From Selaginella moellendorffii (taxonomy: Eukaryota > Streptophyta > Lycopodiopsida > Selaginellales > Selaginellaceae): 64,000 nt of DNA. The notes below the pieces were generated by a model that was not told where the DNA came from, did not search any database, and saw only the letters and a list, made by a program, of their open reading frames with translations. A program made the position numbers and the translations under genes. Shown in pieces: positions 47,528-58,332 of the stretch (positions are counted from its first letter, which is position 1; each line of letters opens with the position of its first letter). Location: assembly GCF_000143415.4 (NCBI RefSeq), contig NW_003314392.1, forward strand, positions 134,433 through 198,432, given 5' to 3'.

Positions 47528-47606
47528 ATGGCATGAGGCCTCACGTGATAACCCTACAATCTGACGGCCAACATATTCACTGGGATGGCATGGGGCCCCA
47601 CGCGAT
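47528..47606 (-). repeat. Two 22-bp palindromes in-frame within the transposase-like CDS
   Basis: ATGGCATGAGGCCTCACGTG.. at 47528-47549 and ATGGCATGGGGCCCCACGCG.. at 47585-47606. They code for REASCHS and SRGAPCHP in the minus frame, so the frame tolerates them. Copies A (7183, 7240) and B (20484, 20542) have both at the same sites. Confidence 0.85.
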
Positions 47607-49712
47607 ACTGCAAGCCTTTGCTCCTCCTCCAGCTGAACCCTGTATGGGGTTCGATCGACAAGGGCCTTATGCAAGGGTTGGCCGTTCAGCTCAGTCTGCG
47701 CACTTTGCAGAGACCTTAAGTGTTTTGCTAGGGACGCAATCATCATGTTTGCACCCCCGCCACCCCATAGAGGTACAAAGAAGTTCCCATAGTTCTGGGC
47801 ACCATGCCTATGAGCGATTATGCCAAACAGAGACACAGGCAGCTGCATGGATGAAGAGATTGCCTTGGGGGCAGGATTGAGTCGAGGTAAGCACGTCTTT
47901 TTCTGGTCCATTTTGTCGTGGATGATGCAGAGGTAAGAGTTAGGTCTCTCCATGGAGAGAATCCTGTTATGATAATATGCAGTCCTGCAGCTTCTCTGCT
48001 CGATGTTGTGGTCGAGCCGCCTTCTAACCAACGTCTCTCGCTCTTGAGCGCTGCAAGAATTCTTCGACAAAGCCATTTTGATAGCAGTGCACTCGTCACA
48101 CTTTGAAAAGCTGGAGTACTTTCCTATACTCACATCCCTGAACCTGTTGCTCCACAATCTACTAAATCTAGATTGGCTCAGCTTCCTGTAGCCATTACTC
48201 TGGAGTTCCCGATTCACATCTTCCAATATGGCCCCCTTGGTATACATGGAAGGGAGAACTCGTTAGGTGTCTCGTGTTCCATCTTCCAAGAGGCGGGTTT
48301 TATGTGGTTGCTGCTCGCTACATGTCTCGACAAACCTCTTGAAGATTGCCTCTCCATATACAACATGACCCCTGGTTTTGTGCGTACCGTCGTTCCCATG
48401 GACTGCCTGTTGAACCCTTTGTTCCTCGAACTCAGTTTTGATTCTGTAGAATGTGGTTTGAGGGACTCCATAAATGATTCTCCATGCCTTCATGCAGACC
48501 AAACCCCTCTGGAAGACCATGCCCCCCACCTGATGTTCTGAAGCATCAACAGATGACCGTAATGCCTCATACACAAAATTGCGAGCTGCCTTCCAGGACA
48601 ATGTCTTGTATCTTGCTCTCTCCTCTTCAATAGCATCCCAATCAGCATGTTGACAGCACCTCCTCTTGCAACAAGCAACTGTCGAGACCATTCGAACCTC
48701 CATCGCCATTTTCTGCCTTTTCGGTTCGTTGCTCAGATCCCTTTGGCTGCACTTTAGGAAGGTGTACTTTCTTTTCCCATGAAGAGATGTTCTGTCATCA
48801 GTTGTAGTGGTGTTTGATTGTGAATCCTTCACATTCTCAAACACTAAGTGCCTCAATTTCCACCGCACAATGCTTCCAATAGTCAGACTGTTTTCTTCTG
48901 TGTCAACAACCTCTAAAATCGCAACTCCAATATCATCCCAGCCCAATTCTTGATTAGCAACCGCATCTCTTGGATCGACAACTGTGGCTAAGCCCTCAGC
49001 TACCACCTCCCCCTCGGGGTTGTTTAGAAACACTTTTGCCTGAATCCATGTAGCACGGTTCTTAAGATCCACAGAGGGAACATGCGTCGCACTTGCGCTG
49101 TCCCCAACATCTGCTTTCTTCTGAAGATTTTTCAAGGCAACAACAACATTTACCCCGACGACCATCTCTCCTCGTTCAATAGCGACCACATTCCCATCGA
49201 AGACAGTCTCTACTGATACAGCAGGATTGCCTTCCCTAAGCCTTTGACAGTGTATAACAAAGTTCCGATCCATAGACACAAGGGTCCCTTTTGCAACTCT
49301 CTTCCCACCATTCAAAATGTAAACCTTTTCCCCAACCCTGAAGGCCATTTTGAAAGTGCAGAAAAGAAGTTAAGACCATACAAAAAATGATTGGAGAATG
49401 GCCTAAATCATAACATACCAAACAACCTCAATAGCATGAGGCCACATGCCATTATTCAAACATGCTATTGACACCCACGTGAAATTTCGCATTCACAAAA
49501 TTGGCATGAGGCCTCATGCCATCTTGATATACACACAACTGCAGGCAAGTAAAAACATACATGACAATACGCTAGCCATGAAATTGCAAGGGCCCAAGAT
49601 GGCATGTGGCCTCATGCCATTTCTAAATGTGGTCCTAAGCCATTCCATGGTGAACATACCAGGAAGCACAAGTGCCGAATATCAAGAGGAAGCGGTAGCC
49701 ACACCAAAGACA

Positions 49713-49855
49713 GTGCCGCTCGCAACACCGCAACTACTCGTAGCGCCGCTCGCAACACCGCAACTGCTCGTAGCGCCGCTCGCACAAACTGCCACTCGCA
49801 TAAACTGCCGCTCGCAATGGCGCTCGCAATGCCGCAACCGCTCGTAGACGCATAA
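49713..49855. repeat. Short tandem repeats (about 30-bp unit), copy C
   Basis: Same block as in copies A and B, built on CGCTCGCAACACCGCAACT(A/G)CTCGTAG, about 370 bp upstream of the transposase-like ATG. Confidence 0.85.
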
Positions 49856-50669
49856 ACCACAGCCCACAACGCCGCTTACACAAGCAGCGCTCACTGCGCT
49901 CAGCGAAACCAAGAACACGGCGCACAAAAATGATAGACCTAGGAATGAGTTCGAGAATTCAAAAATAACACACGCTTGAACGTCACATCAAATCCTCTGA
50001 CAAACCAGATCTTATGATTCCTCTGACAAATTTCAAACTGAGTAGCTTCTAGATTTTGCTGTCGGAGGTTGAACTTTGTCACATCATGTCCTTGCCTCGA
50101 TCCAGCTGTGCTATGTCAGTGATTCGAACTTTGCCATGCCATGTCAGCGATCCGCGCCAAGATTATTCGCCGTGTAAAGGAATAATTACGCTGTGTGTGT
50201 ACGTCCATTTATGGCAATATAAGGCCACACACCATTCAAAGAATAATGCTCGACATAAGGCCACACGCCACCACAGAATAATGCATTTTTTGGTGCATTT
50301 TTGGGTTCAAAATTGCATGAGCCCACACGCTATAAAGTTTACCTGTACCAAAAATAGAAACAGCTTTATTTACTTGGGAATTTAAGTGGTTGAGGCATTT
50401 TTAAACTTACAAACACATGCCCTACTTACATTCCTTTGGTTGCCTAAAATTCAAAAATATTATAAACCTTTCTTTTTGCATTTTCAATGTTTTCAATTAT
50501 GGTTTTTGATTTTCGTAGGACCAGCCTAGTAATCTATTTGCATCCCGTCATGTTTATAGCTAGCTTTCGTTTGTCCCCTTCGCTAGCCTGAGATACATCT
50601 GCTCGGCATCTGCCTCTTACAGCATTTGCCCAGAAAGGGCATCTTTCTTCATGCAGCATTTGCCACATG

Positions 50670-50688
50670 TTTAGGGTTTAGGGTTTAG
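50670..50688 (+). repeat. Interstitial plant telomere repeats, copy C
   Basis: Two to three TTTAGGG units, at the same place as in copies A and B. Confidence 0.85.
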
Positions 50689-51904
50689 CAATTCAGTAGC
50701 TTGATAAACATGCAAATACAGAACTTGATGCAAAATCCTTTGATATGTCACAATGCCCCTAGGACCATAAACACATTTCAATAGAGAGGGTCCTTTCATT
50801 TCATAACTCCTTACGTAGATCTTGGTGAAACCAGAGTTAGTGAAGTTATTTTCTTGTGATCCCGCATCTGATTGTGATGTCCCTTTGCAGTTTCGATGGA
50901 AAGGTCAATGCACACCAAACTGTAAAATCTTGGAGCAAAATAACGGTCGGATCTATGGCAAATGCCCCTGAAACATTGTAAGGCTCGTGTGGTCTCATGT
51001 GGTGTCCGATCGAGATGCTTCTTTGCAGGGTCATCAAGAAAGACATTGTATACCATTCTGTAAAATCTAGTTGCGATCTAACGGTTGGATCTCCAGAAAA
51101 CTCAAAAAAATCTCACGCATGTCAGAATATCCTAGGAATATACTCCTATGTGCCCCTGAAAATGGCATGCGGCCCCACGCCATTCAAGAGATAATGCCAG
51201 ATGACGCCGAGAATTTTTTGGTGCATTTTTTGGGTTCAAAATTGCATGAGCCCACACGCTATAAAGTTTATCTTTGCCAAATAGAGAAAAGTTTATCTGT
51301 GTCATGTGAGGTAGTTACAGTCCTTTGTGCTCGGCATCTGCCTCTTGCAGCATTTGCACTGAAAGGGAATTTTTCTCCATTCAGCATTTGGCCCTGAAAA
51401 TGGCATGCACCCACACGCCATTGAAGGAATAACGCCACAGGACGCCTGGATTTTTGGGTTTAAAATGTTTATGGTTTTTTGGGTTTTTTCAAAATATTTT
51501 GGGTCCAACGTTTTTTGGGTTTCTTTGGTTCAAAATTGCATGAGCCCACACGCTATAATATTGATTTGAGAGAAAAATAGAAACAGATAGAATTTCTTTA
51601 TTTAGCTGAACATCTGCCATTTTTGGAAATACAAGATGCTTTGGAATATCCAATCATGCATGGTATAAATATAGCGAGGGTATTAAATGATATCCCAATC
51701 ATGATCTTTCTTTTGGATTTCGCGTGCATGCAGTCCGAGGAATGATGACGTTGTGGATTTCTTTTGGATTTTGCGTGCTTGCATGCGCGCGGCAATCCAG
51801 AAATTAATGGTGGCGCCCAAGTCCGAGGAATGATGACGTGGCGGGATTACCAACCGTTGTGACATTTCGCGCGTGTGAGGTTAGGTTTTGCATTTTGCTT
51901 TGTA

Positions 51905-52010
51905 CTCGCGCTCGCACACTCGCGCTCGCGCTCGCATCACGCTCGCGCTCGCGCTCGCATCACGCTCGCGCTCCCGCTCGCATCGCGCTCCCACTCGCGA
52001 TCACGCTCAC
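51905..52010 (+). repeat. CTCGCG/CTCGCAT simple-sequence tract
   Basis: GCTCGCGCTCGCATCACGCTC-type repetition of 6-18 bases. The array is longer here than in copy A (9860-9905). Arg/Ser-rich frames over it are by-products. Confidence 0.8.
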
Positions 52011-52308
52011 TTCTCTACAGGTTTCTCGTGTGCATCGGCGTCCACTCGCGCTTGCATCACACTCGCGCTCGCATTGCGCTCGTGTGCATCGGCGTCCACT
52101 TCAAGACACACCCAGTTTGTAACTTCGCCGCCAACTCCGCCGCCCACTCCGCCACCCACACGCAGCCCACTTGGCGTCCCAGGAGATTTCAGCGCCACTC
52201 TCCAACTGTAAGTGGCAGAGTAGCCTTGCTGCTACGATCCGCTGCACACACAGTGCACATTCGCCAGCGAGTCCGGCCTCGATTGTCACGGCCTCCATTC
52301 GGCTTCAA

Positions 52309-55300
52309 ATGGTAAGTCTTTTAGACGAAGTAGAAAATGGCATGAGGCCACATGCCATTCAGTAGCAACATTGACATGCACCGATTGGGCTCTCGAGTGC
52401 AGTCCGGTTACAGATGGCGTGTAGCCTCACGCCATCTTAGGATGCAGCCTCAAGACATCTGATGCAGTGGTGAATGGCGTGTGGCCTCACGTTATTTCCA
52501 GCTGCTAGCTTTTCATCTGTCAGCTCTAATTGTTGTGCATTTCTGAACAGGCGAGGAATTGCATTCTTCTTCCAGCCACTGTCAATGTGGATGCAGAGAA
52601 GGGGGAGGAGCTCACCAGTTGGACTTTCGGGATGGAAGGCGAGGATCTGATGCTGTACAACACAGATGGTGGGAGAAAAGACTGCATGGGGATCCTCATC
52701 CAAGTGACAGACACTCCATGCAGTTCCATGCAAGAATATGGACTGGCACTTGTGGTAGAGACAGCGTTCGCCTTCAAGATCCACCTTGCACATCCTAGCG
52801 GCTTCCCGGAGGGGGGCAGCGGCTATGAGGAATTCCTAGAGGGAGCTAGGGAGAGGTTGTCCAGGAGGCCCACAATTTCAAAGACGCTGCGGGTCTATGA
52901 AGATCACATGGAATCCACGGACCTCACCTACGGCGATGTTCAAAAACTATATTCCAACATTGAGCCGTTGAGAGTGCCTCCAGTTTGCGAAGCGAAGGGG
53001 AAGGGGGTCAATCTGGAAACTACCCCGAAGCAGAAAAGGGTGGTCAAGCTCAAGCCGACGTCCGACTCTGCTGCTCCAAAAAAGAAGCTACTCGGTGATG
53101 CCATTGCCTCGGGTTCGAACACTACACCCACCAAAAAGAAGAGCCGCAAAGAGCAGAAAGAGCAAGAAGAGGCAGCAAAAATCGTCGCAGATAATAGTAC
53201 TTGTTACTATTCCAACAAAGTATATACAATCGACGTGAGCCGTATCGAGATCCAAAGCAAATACAACCACAGGCTAGTATCTGATGAGTGGGTGGAGAAA
53301 CTGAAGCAGAAGATGCTGGCAAGTCCAGTAACACCCGACATCGCAGACGTGATCCCCTACTACCGAACAATGAAGGGCGAGACGAGGTTTCCAGACTTGA
53401 TCAATAGGAAGGTGTTGGACGATCAGAACATCCGGTTCTATGCCGTCTCCGGGCAGCATTCTAGCTTGGCGATGCAACAGATAGTTGTGGATATTATGGT
53501 GGGCGAGGAGGTGAAGAAAGTCTTCAAGACAAGAGTTGTCCACCTAATAAAAGGCAACTCGCCCCTCCGATCTATCATATACATCTCCCACGCGCAGAAT
53601 GTCAAGCAAGAAACGTGCTACAAATCGGGTCTGCACGAGACATTGGCACGAACACGGAAGCTCTGGGTTCAACTGAAGAAGCCACAAAAACCAGGACAAG
53701 GACGTGCACTAGCAACTAGCGCCTGGCAAGTAAGCCTCGTTGCATGTGGCATAGCATGTGGCCTCACGCCATTTCCATTGCAGGAATTCTCGAGTCTTCT
53801 CTCGAAAACACTGGGGGTCAATCACACACTCAGCATCCATAACATTCTACTTGCGACAAAAGTTGTTTTTGACAAATGGGTAGATGTGCTAAGGAGGTAC
53901 CATGACGGGGAGTTGCTAAACTCAATGGGTGTGGAGGACGGCCAGAAGCCCAATGATTTGAAGCTCAACGCCTTGCGTTTCTCGCAGTCTCTAGACGACG
54001 ACGACCTTCTAACAGTGGCTAATGCTCTTCTACGTGGTGAGGTAGTCTTCAACAAGACCAAAATGACTCCCGGCCATATTGTGACATACGAGGACTTGTG
54101 CACGACTCTGAGAGCTCGTGCGCTATTGAAGGATTGGATCTTCGAGCAAGTGGCCGTGGCGAGGGTGAGCATCGACACCACGCAAGAGATGATGGAAGAG
54201 CTGGAGTTGTCAAATGAAGACATCGACGAGTACGTGAAGGGGGCCCCCAAGTTCATCGATCTGCTGCGGGATGCCACGAAAAGTAAAGCTGAGAAGTTGG
54301 ATCAGTATCCAAATTTCATTAAGAGGGATGTCGACCGCCAGCTTCAGAAACAGCTCGACCCCGCAGCAGAGGCCTATCGAGAACCTTACCGGGTATACGT
54401 GAATTCGGATGAGGATCAAAGGTGGAGGAGCATCGTTTCCCGCGGAGATGAGCAGGTCAAGAACATCTTTTGTGTGATGGACTTCACAAACGAGGAGATC
54501 ACTCATGCAGACGAAGTCAGCTCCATCATTGACTTAATGGTGGGACTTGCGGAGGTGGAATCTTCAGTCCACTATATGATCTACGACTCCGAATCCTATC
54601 ACAAGTTCTGGAAGGCCTTGAACGAGGTGAAGGCTCGGTTGAAAGGCAAGGAGATGCGGGAGATCCATGGGATAATGGCTAAGAAGAAGATACCGACGAA
54701 TGTCCGCATCTTCACAGTCGCCCTTGTTATTGGTCCTGCAGCAGAGTGGGACTGGAGTGACTTCCCAGCTTCGTTCAACAAAGCCAATCGAATTGATCTG
54801 AGGGAGGTCAATTTACCCGTGCCTGAGGAACTGAAGACGGCTATGGAGCTTTCGAATCCAAAGAAAGCTCCAGGTGCAGCATGGGAAATGCTCAGCTGGG
54901 TCTTCAACGCAATAGCGGGTGACTCCAAGGGCAAATGCGTTGTCGAGTACAACTGCGGCGGACTATTCTTTCGAGCCGCACTACTCAAGGGTGTCCCGTG
55001 TGTTGCGGTGACAAACTCCATTGAAGAGGTGACTTCAATGGAGCATATAATTACAGTTGCCAAAGAAAAACAGTATCTTCTCTACGAACCTGGTGAGTAC
55101 GCACTTTAAGTTTAAATGTTATCTCACAAGCTCTGTATGCAGGAGCGTGGCCACCCCCAGATGCTGAAACGGCGTTAACAGCTACTGATGTTAGGCCGAG
55201 GTCACAACCTGCACAAGGTAAGGTCACGTGAGGCCTCACGCCATTTTGATTATAGATCGTTGTGAATATTCAGACACGAGGACTGAAAAGCGCACTGGTG

Positions 55301-57914
55301 GCGCGTCGAAGAAGGACAAACAGACAAGCAATAGGAAAAAAGGAGGTACAAATTATATTTGCAATGGCGTGTGGTCTCATGCCATTCCTTGCAGGAGACA
55401 CTTCTTCAAAGGCAAAACAGGCAAGCACCAGCCAAGCTCAAACTGACAGTGGTCATAAAAAGCGAAAGCACGTTGGACAGTCGTCGGGATCAGAGGCGTT
55501 TGATTCGAAAAGGAAGAAGGGCAACGAAAAGATGATAGGTAATGCCTCGCGGTTATGGCGTGTGTGCTCATGCCATTCATTGCAGATCAAGGGCTGAGTG
55601 AAAGGAGCCAGTCACCACCTTCTGACTCAGATTCCTATGGCGGACTCCCCTTCCCCAATCTCAATGGAGAGGTACAATGGATGAGGGATGCTTTTCAAGT
55701 CAGGGCCACGTTTTTCTCATCTCGTCGTCTTCGAAGGGTGCAAGAACGTGCAGAAACCATGTTAAGACAGTCGGGTGAGGATACGGTCCTAGGTCACGCA
55801 CTAAAACAGGCTATGGATGTCTTGTATTTTGAGATGGAGACTCGGCCAGATGATTTTTCCAAGATGGTCCTGGAAAAACAAGCAATCCAGCCTGAGCAGC
55901 CTATGGAAGAAATGCAAGAGGGGGATGAGGAGCCAGAGAAAGATAATGAGCAGGAAGAGCAGAAGGACGAAGAGGAGGACAAAGAAGAGGAGGACGAAGA
56001 AGAGGAGGATGAAGAAGAGGAGGACGAAGAGGACTTGGATGGTCCTCACAATGGTGACGATCACAATAACGACGATGACGATGATGACGACAATGGCCAG
56101 CCTGAGGTGGCCAAAGAGCAGCGGAGGAAGGTCATACAAGACAAACCATCAGGTAAATAATAGTACATCCATTCCTAACCTTTTACCATTTCTAACATTG
56201 TCCATGTAGGTCGCAGAAGAAATGGTAAGTAGAGATTATTCAGTTGAATTAAGATACAAACTCTAGCCTTTAGTGTCGAGGAAGGATAGTGCCAAGCAAG
56301 GGTCGAAACGTATGTCCAATCCTTCAGAATCAGCAGTGCGCCCAAGTGATATCAGTCCTAGTTCCTCAATAGCAGTTGATGGTAAATACAGTATAGTCGA
56401 TTCAATGTGCTAATGAGTTTGTTTTTAGTAGCACGGGAGGATACCATCTCAATCGAAGGGATATATTTGGACATGCATATGGATCCGCCAGTGGACTCTA
56501 CTTGCCTGCAAGAGTCATCAGAGCTGGTGGAGGCTACTATCCATATCAACGCCAAGCAAGCTGACCACGCTCCACTTGATGCTGCCCATACCACTGAGTC
56601 AATCTTGTCCACGTATCCAACTGACGGTGACCAGGCGCCATTGGACCCGCATGAGGCCGCCCCAGCCGCCGAGCCGGTCGTATCCTCATTTCCAACGTGT
56701 GCCCAATCGTCTGACTACGCGCCGTTGGAACCTCCCTACACCGCCCCTGCTGCCTGTTCGGTCATGTCCACTTTGCCAACGGAGGCACCAGCTGAAATGG
56801 CGTGTGATCACACGCCATCGGAACCACCCCATGCCACTGTTGAGCCAGTTGTACCAGAGTCTACAGCTGAAATGGCATGTGCCCACACGCCATCGGATGC
56901 GATTGACCCCACATTGCAGAGGAGAGTATTTCCGCCCTTCACGTTTCCTCGACCAAAACCCTCTGAACGACCATCGGGAGCACCATTCGCTAATATTGTA
57001 GATGGTAAAATTGACTTGTACCATTTTTTATGCTGACGCATTTCATTTCAGAGTCACGGCGAAAGTACTGTATCGTTTTTGATCTGAACGGTGTCCTTTT
57101 CTCCCATGAGCGTGGCTCGTCCTCGAATGTCACTGCACCCTCCAAAGCCTGCGGTCGCAAGTTGGTCAAAAGAGACAGATTCACATTAATCACACGGGAG
57201 AAACTACGGGATCTAATAATGACCATGCGACACTTAAAACAGAGGGCCGGGTTCAATTTGCAATTGGGAGTTTGGACATCCATGATGCGCCACAATGCAT
57301 TAACGTTGCTACAGATGATGCACGATCAGACGCGAGTAATATTACCATTTGACTTTCTCCTAACGCAGGAGGATTGCTTGACTATGGTCCATGTGAGGGG
57401 TAGCAAGCCCATCTTCGTCAAGGCAGAGGCTGTAGTGATGAACCGGACTGCTAGGTCAAGTGAAATCCTCATCATCGATGACTCGCCGATTAAAACTGCA
57501 GCGAACACGCACACATATGCAGTGCACCCCATCTCTTGCAGTATGGAAACTAGGGAGAAGAAACCGTATGTTCTGGGGGACCTTGCAAAACGGCTTGAAG
57601 CGATGGTGATAGAGAACCGGCCAGTCCAGGAGGTGGCTGCAGAAATCAACCAAATGGCAGATGGAACGGTATATCAGAAGCCATTTGATCGGACAGACAC
57701 CAGTCATCATTTATGGCATGTATATTGTCTAGCCAAGCACTATCCGCATCTCCATAATCTGCTCAACCGGATGGGTTCTTCGACCACTGAACATGAGCGT
57801 GGACGTATTAGAGAAGAGATGGCATTACTATTGGGTTTAAATCCTGATAGTGTGGAGAGTGATGAAATTCCAAGATTATTGTATAGGCGTTGGAGGCAAA
57901 AAATAACAGTCTGA
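52309..57914 (+). CDS. Element T accessory gene: about 1642-aa ParB-like / HAD-domain fusion, 11 coding exons
   Basis: Exons by splice reading: 52309-52311 (ATG only), 52551-53729, 53784-55092, 55143-55217, 55256-55345, 55395-55538, 55586-56152, 56210-56224, 56274-56381, 56429-57004, 57052-57914. All introns are GT-AG and the frame is open throughout. Product: a Lys-rich linker (about 150-215); a segment with RFYAVSGQHSSLAMQQI (near 300) resembling ParB/sulfiredoxin-like folds; an unassigned middle part (394-830); a basic, probably nuclear-targeting stretch (KKRKHVG, KRKKGN, 860-933); an acidic Glu/Asp tract (1058-1105); degenerate PLD/PLE repeats (1163-1355); and a C-terminal NIF/FCP1-like HAD domain (from about 1360: CIVFDLNGVLF, LGVWTS, EDCLTM, EILIIDDSPIKTAA). 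Function unknown. It may help transposition or alter host chromatin or transcription. The HAD part looks host-derived. The exon model is inference except where copy A agrees. Confidence 0.72.
52312..52550 (+). other. First intron of the accessory gene, directly after the ATG
   Basis: GTAAGT ... TTCTGAACAG, 239 nt, the longest intron here, starting right after the start codon (ATG|GTAAGT). It holds three palindromes at 52337-52358, 52414-52435 and 52474-52495. Reading on from GCGAGGAATTGC gives M-ARNCILLP. Confidence 0.62.
53730..53783 (+). other. 54-nt palindrome-bearing intron (also in-frame if retained)
   Basis: GTAAGC ... TTGCAG, phase 0, with a palindrome at 53751-53772. Its length is a multiple of three and it has no stop, so unspliced mRNA would still code, adding VSLVACGIACGLTPFPLQ. 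Confidence 0.68.
55218..55585 (+). other. Three ultra-short introns of the accessory gene, each with a palindrome
   Basis: Introns 55218-55255 (38 nt, half-palindrome CACGTGAGGCCTCACGCCAT), 55346-55394 (49 nt, palindrome 55364-55385) and 55539-55585 (47 nt, palindrome 55555-55576). All are phase 1 with G|GT donors. In the latter two the palindrome ends a few bases before the TTGCAG acceptor. The equivalents in copy A (about 11216-11253, 11343-11391, 11536-11582) keep the same arrangement. Confidence 0.78.
56797..56893 (+). repeat. Two palindromes in-frame in the accessory gene exon
   Basis: At 56797-56818 a perfect 22-bp palindrome (ATGGCGTGTGA then its mirror) codes for EMACDHTPS. At 56872-56893 a near-perfect one codes for EMACAHTPS. 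Both lie in the degenerate proline-rich repeat part, so the motif spread within coding sequence without breaking the frame. Confidence 0.88.
57052..57914 (+). other. NIF/FCP1-like HAD domain exon
   Basis: Last exon of the accessory gene, 287 codons. HAD motif I is FDLNGVLF: the first Asp (nucleophile) is present and the second acidic position is Asn, as in some plant proteins with DLNGLL. Motif III-like IIDDSPIK keeps both Asp residues. The WTS and DCLTM segments match the usual NIF order. The C-terminal 90 residues (HLWHVYCLAKHYPHLHNLLNR...) are not part of the HAD core. Confidence 0.72.
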
Positions 57915-58332
57915 GATGGCATGTATTTATTTAAAAATGTAACTTATTATGGCATGGGGTTCCATGCCATTGTATTAATATTAAAAGACAATTCTTTGAG
58001 AGGATTTGCATTATACTAGAAGTGTTACAGCATGTTATTGGAAGTTTACGAAGTTGTTTTATTAATAAGGGGAAAGTAAAGATTGAATGGGGACTTGGGC
58101 TCCACCTAGACTCGGAGCAACTGAGCCAATATTAAAAGGATGGAAAGAAATTGGACGACGATGACAAGGAGAAGAGAGAGGTGAAGCAGTGGCAGGGGGA
58201 GGAGAAGTGATTGAGTAGACATTTCCTTGTTTAAAATAAAATGGCATGTGCCTCAATGCAGTTGAATTTTGTTATATTTATATACTATATAAAGGTTTGG
58301 AAACCTTATTTTACAAGTGGGATAATGACAAT
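57915..58332. other. Right subterminal region of copy C
   Basis: AT-rich, non-coding. It contains a near-perfect palindrome at 57949-57970 (ATGGCATGGGG / TTCCATGCCAT) just after the accessory gene stop, a decayed one near 58242, and AAGTGGGA at 58315-58322, which forms an 8-bp hairpin with the inner end of the right TIR. Confidence 0.65.

Larger units (their letters stand above)
46207..49348 (-). pseudogene. Element T transposase-like gene (DUF7869-type), about 1029 aa, one nonsense codon
   Basis: Starts at ATG 49348 (MAFRVGEKVYILNGG). Parts in order: two beta-rich segments with weak DUF8039-like character (1-75 and 95-170), a CCKRRCCQH zinc-cluster-like motif (near 220), an HTH-like VPQTTFYRIKTEF (near 308), KCDEC (near 408), IIHDKMDQ (near 467), AHRHGAQNYGNFF (near 505), TDNAGSENKN (near 640) and MVGHTHEDVDAMF (near 670), then a long C-terminal region. 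The two last motifs typify DUF7869 proteins. I infer a DDE-like RNase H fold with Asp residues in the DKMDQ and TDNAG motifs and Asp/Glu in HTHEDVD. At codon 362 CAA (copy B) is TAA here (48260-48262); the frame is otherwise open. A 52-nt GT-AG intron (46242-46293) and a last exon GEQSESESEEA with TGA at 46207-46209 fit the 3' end better than read-through to 46238. Confidence 0.8.
49349..52308. other. Intergenic region between the divergent genes of copy C
   Basis: Presumed bidirectional control region of 3 kb; no gene recognised. From left: palindromes at 49431, 49501 and 49599; the 30-bp tandem repeats; palindrome halves near 50220 and 50258; telomere units at 50670; palindromes at 51162 and 51400; then CACTCGCGCTCGC simple sequence at 51905-52010. 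The last is presumably in the 5' UTR or promoter of the plus-strand gene. Confidence 0.6.

Noticed and set aside
47575-47606. Possible 29-nt intron GTATCG...CCCAG around the exonic palindrome (minus strand)
   Set aside because: Too short for normal splicing, and the frame continues without it; treated as in-frame exonic sequence.
54500-55092. Methyltransferase assignment for the middle part of the accessory protein
   Set aside because: The order of conserved-looking residues did not give a recognisable S-adenosylmethionine-binding motif; left unassigned.
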